Shown here: in pieces, positions 37,996 through 46,392 of the stretch
Position numbering within the stretch: position 1 is the stretch's first letter
How the letters are laid out: every line of letters begins with the position of its first letter
DNA from: Breznakia pachnodae
GTDB lineage: Bacteria > Bacillota_I > Bacilli_A > Erysipelotrichales > Erysipelotrichaceae
Direction of reading: 5' to 3'
DNA: 64,000 nucleotides
Assembly: GCF_030814225.1 (NCBI RefSeq)
Contig: NZ_JAUSUR010000001.1
Span: 558,001 to 622,000 of the forward strand
Translations under genes and position numbers: made by a program
The notes under the pieces: model-generated
The model's database searches: none
Told to the model about the DNA's origin: nothing
Seen by the model: the letters and a program-made list of their open reading frames with translations, nothing else

Positions 37996-39321
37996 TTATT
38001 CTTCTAAAATTATTATTTCAAGTTCATTCCCTGCATAATCACTTATATAGAATTTATCCACTGAATCACCTACACTAACAATCGTTAATGTATTTGTTTG
38101 TTCATTGTAATCATAATCCATACTACTTATATCATTTTTGAAAAATCGGATACTCCCTGGATTTATCTGTGATAAATCATCAGATAAATAATAGGTAAAC
38201 GTATTTCCATTCTGGCTATATGTCGCATTTGGACTATAGTTATCAATATTAGTTATTTCAATTACACGATGATCAACAATCGTATCACCCTGTATTAATT
38301 GAATATTATAAACTCCATTTTCATTAACATTTCTTGTTTCTAACCCATTTACTAGTATTTGATCATAATTGTCATTTGTTGTAGTTATATCCAAATAGAC
38401 GATGCTGTTTGTCCACACTGTAGAATACTTAATATCTACAAACTTTGCAGTATCTATTATTGGTTCCTCTACATCTTCCATAGGTTTTTCTATTACAATC
38501 GGTGTGAAACCACCTTCCACATTAGTTCTAGTATCTGGTTCATTGAAAATCAAAACTCCAGCAATTACGGTTGCAGTAGCAGCTGTCCCTAAAGCAAGTT
38601 TTAGTAAAATGCCAGATGTAATTAATGTTTTTGAATTTACAATCTTATCAAAGAGTTCATTTGCATTTTCGCTTCCTAATACTATATTTGTACTCAACAT
38701 CTGATATGCCAGACTAATTGTTGAAGGTACAACTACAATACTGTAATTTTTTGGTGAAATTCCATTCCTTTTTAAATCTTGTTGCAACTTTTCCCTGATT
38801 CTGCTAATTCTGGAATTCACTGTTCCACTTGGTAAATCTAATATCTCAGCAATTTCATCAATCTTGAAATCCTCATAGTATCTTAATAATCCTACACTTT
38901 TCAATGGTGTAGTCATACTTTCTAAAGACTCCATAATAATCTCTTTGATTCGTTTATCTTCCAGTTCATCCGAAATAGAAATACGATTATTATCAATAAA
39001 ATCTTCTACTGTTACTTTTTCACCTAAATCAACTGTTTTTAATTTACTGCGATTATAGTTTATACAAGTGTGATAAGTAATTTTACTTATCCACGAACTA
39101 AATGCCTTTGGTTCTTTCAGTGTATCTATTTTATTGTGAACACGTATAAAAACTTCTTGTACAATATCTTTTGCACTTTCCTCATTCTTATAATATTGAT
39201 ATGCGATAAAATAGACATTATTATAATAAGCATTATATATTTGTGAAAATGCTTCTGTATCAGCCTTTTGAGCCTTACGTATTACATTTTCATCAATTGT
39301 TGGTATGTGATCCTTGCTCAT
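37996..39321 (-). CDS. Membrane-tethered sigma factor 2 with extracellular Ig-like domain
   Basis: This protein of about 441 residues is a close paralogue of sigma factor 1. It has region 2 (YFIAYQYYKNEESAKDIVQEVF), region 4 (IDEIAEILDLPSGTVNSRISRI), a single membrane helix (SGILLKLALGTAATATVIAGVLIF) and an outer domain ending YISDYAGNELEIIILEE. I prefer ATG 39321 (AGGTGG seven bases upstream) to GTG 39327. The stalk contains an acidic Pro/Val segment. It is the first gene of a unit with the InlB-repeat protein. DNA-binding and core-binding regions look complete, so it should be an active sigma factor if released or freed. Confidence 0.85.
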   Translation of the reverse strand: MSKDHIPTIDENVIRKAQKADTEAFSQIYNAYYNNVYFIAYQYYKNEESAKDIVQEVFIRVHNKIDTLKEPKAFSSWISKITYHTCINYNRSKLKTVDLGEKVTVEDFIDNNRISISDELEDKRIKEIIMESLESMTTPLKSVGLLRYYEDFKIDEIAEILDLPSGTVNSRISRIREKLQQDLKRNGISPKNYSIVVVPSTISLAYQMLSTNIVLGSENANELFDKIVNSKTLITSGILLKLALGTAATATVIAGVLIFNEPDTRTNVEGGFTPIVIEKPMEDVEEPIIDTAKFVDIKYSTVWTNSIVYLDITTTNDNYDQILVNGLETRNVNENGVYNIQLIQGDTIVDHRVIEITNIDNYSPNATYSQNGNTFTYYLSDDLSQINPGSIRFFKNDISSMDYDYNEQTNTLTIVSVGDSVDKFYISDYAGNELEIIILEE

Positions 39322-39422
39322 CTTCACCCCACCTTTCTACTATTTTTATTGCCCTCTATATATTTGTAGTAAAAAATCACGATATAGTTCATTTTTTGTT
39401 TTATAGAAGGATCAACAAATTG

Positions 39423-39463
39423 TTACCAACACCCTTATAGACACACGACTTAAAAAAATCCTT
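39423..39463 (-). promoter_or_regulatory. Conserved element and possible ECF-type promoter of sigma unit 2
   Basis: This is the second copy of the 22-base block seen at 36187-36208 (39423-39444), again starting GTGTCTATAAGGGTGTTGG on the minus strand. A GAAGG sequence lies about 15 bases upstream as a poor -35 candidate. Confidence 0.5.
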
Positions 39464-39503
39464 CTATAAAATTTCAATAAATATTTTATTTTTTTCCATA
39501 ATA

Positions 39504-39539
39504 AAACCGTACAATCAAATGCACTTGACTGTACGGTTT
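39504..39539 (-). terminator. Terminator after the Bax-inhibitor-1 gene
   Basis: A 15-bp stem with one G-U pair (39504-39518/39525-39539) and a 6-base loop is followed by TTTTATT on the minus strand. Confidence 0.8.
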
Positions 39540-39560
39540 CTGTTTATTATAAGTTTCTTA

Positions 39561-40259
39561 TTAATCTCTGTTATTTCCTAGTATTCTAAGAATGTACAAG
39601 AAAATATTAATAAAGTCTAAGTATAACTCAAATGCTGAATAAATAGATAAATTATTTAACATTTGTTCATCACCTTCATATGCATAATATAACTTTTTCA
39701 TCTTTTGAACATCCCATGCAGTTAATCCAGCAAACACTACTAGACCAATGATTGAATAAACAAAGATATTCATTGATAAACCAAAAATCATTGTAATGAA
39801 ACTATATACAATCATTGCAAACAAAGCAGCAATCGCAATTGTTCCAATTTTCGATAAATCTCTTTTTGTAGTAAACCCAATAACTGCTAAACTTCCAAAA
39901 TATAAAGCTGCCATAGCAAATGCTAAACCAATTGTTCCTAATTCATATGTCAATCCTAGCACTGAGAATGTCACTCCAGTTAATGCTGCATATGCAAAGA
40001 ATAATATTCTTGCTGTCATTGGTTTCATTTTAGTAATTCTTGCAGCAAGTGCAATTACTACTCCAAACTGAGCTACCATCATCACAATCCATAAGTAGCT
40101 TGATGAATATATATCATACATTAATTGATTATTAGAATTAATATAAGCCGCAACTCCAAACGTCACTGCAAGACCTGCAAACATCCATAAAAATGTTTTT
40201 GTCATATGTGATTGTAAAGACGTTTTAGTTGTGCTTTTACTTTGTTCATAAATTTCCAT
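39561..40259 (-). CDS. Bax inhibitor-1/YccA family membrane protein
   Basis: This 232-residue protein has seven hydrophobic helices and the family hallmarks FLWMFAGLAVTFGVAAY near the start, a central VFAGLTAWDVQKMK and the C-terminal LYLDFINIFLYILRILG. Family members such as YetJ are pH-sensitive calcium leak channels. GGAGG precedes the ATG and a promoter lies at 40284-40312. It is monocistronic with its own terminator. Confidence 0.94.
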   Translation of the reverse strand: MEIYEQSKSTTKTSLQSHMTKTFLWMFAGLAVTFGVAAYINSNNQLMYDIYSSSYLWIVMMVAQFGVVIALAARITKMKPMTARILFFAYAALTGVTFSVLGLTYELGTIGLAFAMAALYFGSLAVIGFTTKRDLSKIGTIAIAALFAMIVYSFITMIFGLSMNIFVYSIIGLVVFAGLTAWDVQKMKKLYYAYEGDEQMLNNLSIYSAFELYLDFINIFLYILRILGNNRD

Positions 40260-40283
40260 AGTTGACCTCCATAATCTTAATAT

Positions 40284-40312
40284 ATCCTACCACAATATAT
40301 AGAAATTATCAA
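40284..40312 (-). promoter_or_regulatory. Promoter of the Bax-inhibitor-1 gene
   Basis: TTGATA (40307-40312), a 17-base spacer and TAGGAT (40284-40289) lie on the minus strand, 25 bases before the ATG. Confidence 0.5.
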
Positions 40313-40360
40313 TTAATTGAACTATGAGCTATATATACTTTAATATATAAAATATATGTT

Positions 40361-41053
40361 CTACTCCGCCAGGCTCATAGGAAGAATAGCATCTGCAATT
40401 GCTTGGGCAATAGACTGTTTCCCTTGAATAGTAGAAATATAACTATAATCTGTATAATTATCAATAAATCCTATTTCAACTAAACAACTTGTCATATTTG
40501 TATTACCTACAACATATAATGATTCACTTCCCTCTTTTACACCACGATTCACACTGAACCCTAATGTATCCAATTGTGAGAGTATATCTTCTGCTAATGT
40601 TACTGCATCTTCATCAGTTGTATCCGTCCATGTTTCAAACCCATAATATGAACCATAGTCACTAGCGTTGCAATGGATAGATATGTATAAATCCGCATCG
40701 ACTTCATTTGCAAGTGCTACCCGATACCTTAAATCGGTTGTGTTACTTTCTTGGGCAAAATCCACATTATCATTATCTCGTATATATACTACATTAATTC
40801 CTTCTGCTTCTAATAATTCACCAAGCATCAAACTGACTTCCAGATTAATTTCCTTCTCCTCCGTTCCATCGATTGCCAATGATCCACTATCATATCCACC
40901 ATGTCCTGCATCAATAACGACAGTATAAACATCTTCATTCATTGCGACACTGGCAGCAAACTCTACAATATTCGACTGCTCCTCTTCTTCCAGATAATGA
41001 TTTACGGCTAATATACCTAGAAGTAGAGTTCCTACGATTATTACTTTTTTCAT
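40361..41053 (-). CDS. N-acetylmuramoyl-L-alanine amidase (Amidase_3)
   Basis: This 230-residue exported protein has an N-terminal signal/anchor (KKVIIVGTLLLGILAV) and a zinc amidase_3 domain. The ligand and catalytic motifs VVIDAGHGG, EKEINLEVSLML, ISIHCNAS and CLVEIGFIDN are present in order. It cleaves the bond between MurNAc and L-Ala in peptidoglycan. There is no extra wall-binding domain, so it resembles CwlD-sized enzymes. It stands alone between the Bax-inhibitor-1 and ybaK genes. Confidence 0.93.
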   Translation of the reverse strand: MKKVIIVGTLLLGILAVNHYLEEEEQSNIVEFAASVAMNEDVYTVVIDAGHGGYDSGSLAIDGTEEKEINLEVSLMLGELLEAEGINVVYIRDNDNVDFAQESNTTDLRYRVALANEVDADLYISIHCNASDYGSYYGFETWTDTTDEDAVTLAEDILSQLDTLGFSVNRGVKEGSESLYVVGNTNMTSCLVEIGFIDNYTDYSYISTIQGKQSIAQAIADAILPMSLAE

Positions 41054-41113
41054 AGTTATATTCTATTAGATGAATATGATAAAAAATCTATTAAAAACTG
41101 ATTGTTAAATGAA

Positions 41114-41138
41114 AAAGTGTTCACACGAGGAACACTTT
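41114..41138 (-). terminator. Terminator after ybaK
   Basis: A perfect 9-bp stem (AAAGTGTTC/GAACACTTT, 7-base loop) with T5 on the minus strand begins within the ybaK stop codon region. Confidence 0.75.
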
Positions 41139-41602
41139 CAACATACTTCTTCAAATGTTAATGGTAAGATTTCAGATAGTTTTTGTGGATCTAGTTCAAT
41201 CTGTAATCCAATCTTTCCACCACTGACAATAATTGTATCAAAAGCTAATGCACTACTATCACAGAAGGTAGGAAATACTTTTTTCATTCCTATTGGACTA
41301 CATCCACCTCGCACATAACCTGTAACTTTGTTTATTTCTTTTACCGCAATCATTTCAATTGATTTTTCTTTGGCAGCTTTTGCTGCTTTCTTTAAATCTA
41401 ATTCTTTTTCAACTGGCACGATAAATACATAATAGTGTTTGCTCTTACCAATGGTAACTAATGTCTTATAAATTAATTCTTCTGGTTTGTGAATTTTGTT
41501 TGCTACTTTATGACTGTCAAATTCTTCACCAACTTCATACTCATACATATTATAAGTTATCTTATGTTGATCTAAGATTCTCATTGCATTTGTCTTTTTC
41601 AT
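41138..41602 (-). CDS. ybaK: YbaK/EbsC-type aminoacyl-tRNA deacylase
   Basis: This 154-residue protein matches YbaK (Cys-tRNA-Pro deacylase): EELIYKTLVTIGKSKHYYVFIVPVEKELDLKKAAKAAKEKS, GYVRGGCSPIGMKK with the conserved GGxSPxG motif, and DSSALAFDTIIVSGGKIGLQIELDP. It removes Cys mis-attached to tRNA-Pro by ProRS. A prolyl-tRNA synthetase gene lies about 5 kb away on the same strand. GAGG precedes the ATG, immediately after the terminator of the upstream gene. Confidence 0.94.
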   Translation of the reverse strand: MKKTNAMRILDQHKITYNMYEYEVGEEFDSHKVANKIHKPEELIYKTLVTIGKSKHYYVFIVPVEKELDLKKAAKAAKEKSIEMIAVKEINKVTGYVRGGCSPIGMKKVFPTFCDSSALAFDTIIVSGGKIGLQIELDPQKLSEILPLTFEEVC

Positions 41603-41613
41603 ATTATTACCTC

Positions 41614-41638
41614 AAAAAAAGCGTTCTGATGAACGCTT
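41614..41638 (-). terminator. Terminator after the HPrK/PEPCK-like gene
   Basis: A perfect 8-bp stem (AAGCGTTC/GAACGCTT, 4-base loop) is followed by T7 on the minus strand. It ends only 12 bases before the ybaK start, so ybaK needs read-through or a promoter inside the upstream gene. Confidence 0.85.
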
Positions 41639-43331
41639 AGTCTTCTTGAATGAACTCCAATAATTTTTGAGCTGCTACATTGATTCCATCACGGTCATTA
41701 CGGTCTAATCCTAAATGAGTAAAGATTTCTCCAATATAGATTCCATTGTCTTTCAGACAATCAAATACTGTATCAATGATTGGATCACAGATTTCTTGTT
41801 TTTGCATTGGTCCAAATGGATTTGCAAAGTAAGTAGTAGATAATCCAACTTCACTTGTAGTACCTTTTGCCATACGTTTTCCCTCAACAAAGATTGGTTT
41901 TGCTTCATCCATGTTATCAATCTTACGCATACCAAGATCTTTATCATAGTTATTAGCATAACAGAATAAATCAATCTTATGGTTCTTAGAAATAACACTA
42001 TATGGTGCTGCTGGAGTAATAACTCTGGCATTAATTACATCTGGATTAAAGAAAATAGAACGGTCCATATCACGATATGGTGTACCTGGATCTAAATCAT
42101 CTAAACGAATAAATGCTCCAATTTCTGTACCTTGACCATAAGGAACTCCATCTTCGATGTGAATTGTTCCCATGTCATCAAATACAACTTCAATATCTTT
42201 AATTACATCATTACCTAAAGCTTTTAATGCTTCAATTGATTCAGATTTACCAGCTCCAGAATCACCCATCAGCATAATTCCTTTGCGTTTTCCATCATAC
42301 AATGTAATGTTGATGAATGCACCATGAATTGGTAACCAACCTTTTTTCATCATTGAAAGGTTGTGTAATGTAAGTGTCATTTTCTTCATATATCCAAAGT
42401 ATTCAACTTTTTGGTTATAAGAAATACTACCTACCCATAAATCTTCTTCTTGATCATAGTGGAATACAGTTTCATCTTTGTCATCTTCATTTGCAAATAA
42501 TACAATTGCATCTGGTTTATCGCAACATTCTTCACTAGAAGCTAATTCAAATAAGTTAGCAAGTGATACTCCACTACACATAAAGTCACGGTGGAAGTAA
42601 ATGTTAATCAGCATGTTCCCTACTTTTGCTGGATAACAGAACCAAGTATCTTTATTTCCTGAGAAGTACTCAATTGGGTTTTGTTTTGTTTCTTCAAACA
42701 TACCACTACGAGTGTTTGATTTTGTTGAAAGAATCATTGGTGTTCTAAGCATTACTGATTCAATCATAGAGATATCTGATAATTGTTTGTATTTATCTGA
42801 TAATGTAAATTTACGTGGACGATATGTAGAAATCGCTGCATTTGTCCCTGCCTGTAACTGACGGAATACCCCAGTTGCTCTACCTTGTAATGTTTCTTCA
42901 ATTGAACGATAAGCACTACGTAGAAGAGTGTTAAAGTTCGAGTCAGCCATTACGAATGGTTTTGCATCTTTACCACTGTAACGTTGTCTTGTTACTGAAA
43001 AACGTTGGTGAGATTTCCAATAGTTATAAATACCTTCTACAAATTCTAAAAGACGTTTCTTATCTGTTAAGTAGTAATCATCAATTTCATCTGGCGTTAA
43101 TACCATCAACTGACGGAATACTCTAGACAAAGCTTTACAAGTCTCTTCCGTTGTATAACCATTTGTTAACCAAGCATATTGCTCAGGGTCTCTTTTTTCT
43201 AAATATTTTAAATATTTAATAATGAACTTCCCTAATGTTTTAGAACCAACTAAATCCTGCGTACTAGCTGGGTAAGCTAAATCAAAGTTCATGATTGCAA
43301 CGTTGTCTTGTAAGTATAATTTTTCTTTCAT
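41637..43331 (-). CDS. HPr kinase/PEPCK-superfamily P-loop protein
   Basis: This protein of about 564 residues has a core with LPIHGAFINITLYDGKR (His near 336), the P-loop GDSGAGKS (356-363) and VVFDDMGTIHIED. This order closely resembles HPr kinase (HG...GDSGxGKSE) more than typical PEP carboxykinase (GLSGTGKT). The N-terminal 320 residues are unlike HPrK. Erysipelotrichia proteins of this kind are often called PEP carboxykinase. The substrate is uncertain: oxaloacetate, HPr or another. ATG 43331 follows GGGAGG; the frame could extend to TTG 43346. A cre-like site lies upstream. Confidence 0.75.
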   Translation of the reverse strand: MKEKLYLQDNVAIMNFDLAYPASTQDLVGSKTLGKFIIKYLKYLEKRDPEQYAWLTNGYTTEETCKALSRVFRQLMVLTPDEIDDYYLTDKKRLLEFVEGIYNYWKSHQRFSVTRQRYSGKDAKPFVMADSNFNTLLRSAYRSIEETLQGRATGVFRQLQAGTNAAISTYRPRKFTLSDKYKQLSDISMIESVMLRTPMILSTKSNTRSGMFEETKQNPIEYFSGNKDTWFCYPAKVGNMLINIYFHRDFMCSGVSLANLFELASSEECCDKPDAIVLFANEDDKDETVFHYDQEEDLWVGSISYNQKVEYFGYMKKMTLTLHNLSMMKKGWLPIHGAFINITLYDGKRKGIMLMGDSGAGKSESIEALKALGNDVIKDIEVVFDDMGTIHIEDGVPYGQGTEIGAFIRLDDLDPGTPYRDMDRSIFFNPDVINARVITPAAPYSVISKNHKIDLFCYANNYDKDLGMRKIDNMDEAKPIFVEGKRMAKGTTSEVGLSTTYFANPFGPMQKQEICDPIIDTVFDCLKDNGIYIGEIFTHLGLDRNDRDGINVAAQKLLEFIQED

Positions 43332-43525
43332 TTTTGTACCTCCCAATAAAAGTCATTACGGATATTGTACTATAAATCCAACATTAAAAAAAGATTTTTT
43401 TGAAAAACTTTTCTGTAAACAAAATGTAACAATTTACATTAATTAGTATTTCTCTTTTATTCATCAAGGTTTTATCATTTTCATAGTTAGTTTAAGTTAA
43501 CTGATTTGCTTACATTTTTTATTTT

Positions 43526-43541
43526 ATGTACACGCTTACAT
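43526..43541 (-). promoter_or_regulatory. CcpA cre-like site
   Basis: The minus-strand sequence ATGTAAGCGTGTACAT is partly palindromic and fits the cre consensus WTGNAANCGNWNNCAW at all but one position. It overlaps the stop of the DUF488 gene and lies about 200 bases upstream of the HPrK/PEPCK-like gene. Confidence 0.4.
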
Positions 43542-43901
43542 ATTATTCAAGGCGTTTTCAAGGTATTCTTTCAATACTGCTGCCTGATTATTTTTTTCAT
43601 CTTTTGACCCATAAATCAATGTAACATTTCCCTGTTTCAAAAGACCTTCTACTCTTCTTAGAAAGGAAACAGTTTCCTCATTCTTATCTAATTCTTTCTT
43701 ATATTTTTCTTTAAACCAAGAGAACTTACTAGGATCACGATGAAATAATTTTCTTAATTCATTAGAAGGTGCAATCTCCTTGTTCCATTCATCTGCCTGC
43801 AGATGTTCCTTACTCACTCCTCTTGGCCATATGCGGTCTACAAGAATACGATATCCATCATTCATTTCTGCTGGTTTATATGCGCGTTTTATCTTCAACA
43901 T
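43536..43901 (-). CDS. DUF488 (YeaO-like) family protein
   Basis: This protein of about 121 residues has the YeaO/DUF488 hallmarks: GYRILVDRIWPRGVSKE, EWNKEIAPSNELRKLFHRDPSKFSWFKEKYKKEL and VTLIYGSKDEKNNQAAVLKEYL. It is a small cytosolic protein of unknown biochemical function. ATG 43901 is spaced eight bases from AGAAGGA; ATG 43910 would touch that site. The stop overlaps a cre-like palindrome. Confidence 0.92.
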   Translation of the reverse strand: MLKIKRAYKPAEMNDGYRILVDRIWPRGVSKEHLQADEWNKEIAPSNELRKLFHRDPSKFSWFKEKYKKELDKNEETVSFLRRVEGLLKQGNVTLIYGSKDEKNNQAAVLKEYLENALNNM

Positions 43902-44034
43902 TATCTTCATCCTTCTTTCTATATGTATTATGACAAGATATCACTCATAAAAGAAGTAAATTGAACACAAAAAAGGATATGCAGCATCTATAAAATACGA
44001 TATACTAGAAAAGAATAAAAGTGTTATAACGGAG

Positions 44035-45315
44035 GTGTTCATACTGAATATTACAAGACTCTATGAAACAAACCGCGACTCATTTCTAAAACGATTCCTA
44101 TTCAGTATAGGATTTATTTTTGTAGTCAGCTCTATCTTCTTAGATTCCCCTCAGCGTCTATTTAACGGAATCTATACAATCATTACCTGTTCGGATCGAT
44201 TGATTACAGATTATGTACAGCTGGTTGGGTTTGGTGCCACATTCTTAAATGCTGGTTTACTGATGATGATATCGGTAGTGATTCTTCATCTATCAAAAGC
44301 AAAGATAAGTGGTATGGCAATTGCAGCTGTATTTCTTATGGGTGGATTTGGAATGTTTGGAAAAAACATTGCCAATATCTGGGGGATTATCTTTGGCGTA
44401 TTCTTATACTCTAAATATCAGAAGCATTCTTTCTCACAATACATCTATGTAGCATTCTTTGGAACTAGTTTAGCTCCATTATCTACTGAGTTGGTATTAT
44501 GGAAGGCTGACTGGGGACTGGCAATTGTATTTTCCTTTGTGATAGCAGCAGCAATTGGCTTTCTGCTTACACCTATTTCCAACAGTTCTCTGGTTGTTCA
44601 CCAGGGATATAATTTATATAATGTTGGATTTGGGGCAGGACTGATTGGTACGATTGTTGTAGCAATCATGGGATCTTTTGGATACGAACATACACCAGTA
44701 CTCATCTGGTATGAACAGCATGATATAGGAATCATAATCTTTATCTATCTTCTGTTTATTTTATTTATTATTGGTGGATTCTTAATGGATAAAGATTTAA
44801 TTAATAATTATAAGAAAATACTAAAACGTTCTGGTCGTCTGGTAACCGATTTTCTTGCTTTAGAAGGATTTGGTGTTGTCTTATTCAACATGGGAGTACT
44901 GGGTATTATTTATACTTCCTATGTATTAGCTGTTGGAGGGCATATCAATGGTCCTACCATTGGTGGTATTCTAACAATTGTTGGATTTGGTGCCTTTGGT
45001 AAACATGTAAAGAATACAATACCAATTACTTTAGGAGTTGTCCTTGGTACCTTATTAAAGATATGGAATATCAATGATCCTAGTGTATTACTGGCAGCTT
45101 TATTTGGCTGTGGTCTTGCACCAATTGCAGGTCAGTTCGGATTGTTCTATGGAATGTGTGCAGGATTTGTACATCTTTCACTAGTATTAAGTATTGGTTC
45201 TTATCATGGTGGAATGAACCTCTACAACAATGGTTTCTCTGCAGGATTAGTTGCACTTTTCCTGATTCCTATTATAGAGACCTTCTATCACAAACGAAAG
45301 CTAAAGAGGGAGTAA
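44035..45315 (+). CDS. DUF1576 family membrane protein
   Basis: This protein of up to 426 residues has about 11-12 hydrophobic helices and an internal duplication: AAVFLMGGFGMFGKNI pairs with GGILTIVGFGAFGKHV, and VVHQGYNLYNVGFGAGLIG with YHGGMNLYNNGFSAGLVA. This is the DUF1576 pattern, a transporter-like fold of unknown substrate. The start is unclear: GTG 44035 lies inside the perfect Shine-Dalgarno GGAGGTG (44031-44037), while the best-spaced codons are ATA 44041 and CTG 44044. The next gene follows by 4 bases. Confidence 0.85.
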   Translation: MFILNITRLYETNRDSFLKRFLFSIGFIFVVSSIFLDSPQRLFNGIYTIITCSDRLITDYVQLVGFGATFLNAGLLMMISVVILHLSKAKISGMAIAAVFLMGGFGMFGKNIANIWGIIFGVFLYSKYQKHSFSQYIYVAFFGTSLAPLSTELVLWKADWGLAIVFSFVIAAAIGFLLTPISNSSLVVHQGYNLYNVGFGAGLIGTIVVAIMGSFGYEHTPVLIWYEQHDIGIIIFIYLLFILFIIGGFLMDKDLINNYKKILKRSGRLVTDFLALEGFGVVLFNMGVLGIIYTSYVLAVGGHINGPTIGGILTIVGFGAFGKHVKNTIPITLGVVLGTLLKIWNINDPSVLLAALFGCGLAPIAGQFGLFYGMCAGFVHLSLVLSIGSYHGGMNLYNNGFSAGLVALFLIPIIETFYHKRKLKRE

Positions 45316-45319
45316 GTAT

Positions 45320-45679
45320 ATGAAACATACAAAACGTAAAATTACCAAGATTGTCGATGAGATGATTACTTATTGCTATTCCATTGGTGCTACGAAAATA
45401 GAATTATTATTAGAAGATGATGAAATTGCTCATTACATAACATTGAAGAGTGATTTTGATATGGATGAACTTGATGCAGTAAATAGCCTTAATGAAAAAC
45501 TGAATCAGGGGCGTAGTGAAGAGTTAGAAGAAATGTACTGGAATCTGACTGGTATGAGTGATTTGGATGATGAAGTTGAATTACAGTTAGTTAGTGCTTT
45601 AATTGATCGAGCGGAGATTTATATCGATGCTAATATCTGTACAATCTATCTAATAAGAAAACGAGCAAAGAGCAGATAA
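45320..45679 (+). CDS. Conserved hypothetical protein paired with the DUF1576 gene
   Basis: This 119-residue soluble acidic protein (KIVDEMITYCYSIGATKIELLLEDDEI; MDELDAVNSLNEKL) follows the DUF1576 gene by 4 bases and ends at a terminator, so the two form an operon. It has no recognisable motif or signal peptide. Its helical and strand alternation suggests a small regulatory or sensor fold; that is a guess. Confidence 0.8.
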   Translation: MKHTKRKITKIVDEMITYCYSIGATKIELLLEDDEIAHYITLKSDFDMDELDAVNSLNEKLNQGRSEELEEMYWNLTGMSDLDDEVELQLVSALIDRAEIYIDANICTIYLIRKRAKSR

Positions 45680-45692
45680 TGCTCTTTTTTTG
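45667..45692 (+). terminator. Terminator of the DUF1576 operon
   Basis: A perfect 8-bp stem (AAAGAGCA/TGCTCTTT, 5-base loop) is followed by T7. The -35 of the next gene begins immediately after it. Confidence 0.85.
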
Positions 45693-45721
45693 TTGACATA
45701 TTTAGTATGTCACTATATAAT
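45693..45721 (+). promoter_or_regulatory. Perfect consensus sigma-A promoter
   Basis: TTGACA (45693-45698), a 17-base spacer and TATAAT (45716-45721) match both hexamers exactly. The -10 lies inside a long palindrome. Confidence 0.85.
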
Positions 45722-45757
45722 TAACAGTGTTAATATATTTAACACTGTTAATTATAT
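45715..45757. promoter_or_regulatory. Long palindromic operator overlapping promoter
   Basis: Two perfect 19-bp arms (45715-45733 and 45739-45757) flank a 5-base centre, with core half-site TTAACAGTGTTAA. It covers the -10, start site and leader up to the Shine-Dalgarno. Position and symmetry fit a TetR-type repressor site. Confidence 0.75.
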
Positions 45758-45771
45758 GGAGGAGCAATAAA

Positions 45772-46347
45772 ATGAAAAGAAAGAAACTAAAAATTGGATT
45801 AGGAATATTAGCTGTGGCTATTGCAGTTGCAGGAATATGGTTATACTCTACAGTATCAGTAATCTATAATGAACTATTATCAGATGAAGTAATATTAAAA
45901 GGTGGAGATAAACAGGCACTTATAATTTATCAGCCTTCTAAACATGATACTGCCAAAAATCTGTCAATGGCATTAGGAGAAGAACTTCAGGATCAAGGTT
46001 ATACGGTAACCATTAATTTTCCTTCTGAAGATTTAACTTATGATATAGATGACTATGATATCATTGCTTATGGTTCTCCAGTGTATGCATCGAATGTATC
46101 ACCTGTACTAGAGGATTATATAACATCACTAAATATGAAAGATAAAAAAGTTATTGTTTATGCTGTAGGAATGCTTACTGATGAAACAGTTGAATTAGAT
46201 AATATGATTTCTTGGATATCAAAGGATAATGCTATATCTGCTATTAAAATATCCAAAGGTGAAGAAGACATTGCAAGTAAATTTGTAGTAGATACACTAA
46301 ATTCCTGGAAAAAAGGAAACATCGACTTAACCATCCATAAACGCTAG
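45772..46347 (+). CDS. Membrane-anchored flavodoxin-like protein
   Basis: This 191-residue protein has an N-terminal membrane helix (LKIGLGILAVAIAVAGIWLY) and then a flavodoxin-like domain: ALIIYQPSKHDTAKNLSMAL as the phosphate-binding loop, YDIIAYGSPVYASNVSPVLEDYI, and KKVIVYAVGML. The loop lacks the classic TxTGNT, so FMN binding is uncertain. ATG 45772 behind GGAGGAG is preferred over an earlier ATG at 45727, which lies inside the operator. Strong repression through the palindrome is expected. Confidence 0.82.
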   Translation: MKRKKLKIGLGILAVAIAVAGIWLYSTVSVIYNELLSDEVILKGGDKQALIIYQPSKHDTAKNLSMALGEELQDQGYTVTINFPSEDLTYDIDDYDIIAYGSPVYASNVSPVLEDYITSLNMKDKKVIVYAVGMLTDETVELDNMISWISKDNAISAIKISKGEEDIASKFVVDTLNSWKKGNIDLTIHKR

Positions 46348-46392
46348 TAAGCAAATATCTGCTAAAATTTATTTAGCGTAGCTTGTAACACA

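Noticed and set aside
43403-43440. Redox-repressor (Rex) site upstream of the HPrK/PEPCK-like gene
   Set aside because: TGTAA-N4-TTACA is symmetric but does not fit the TTGTTAA-N4-TTAACAA pattern well.
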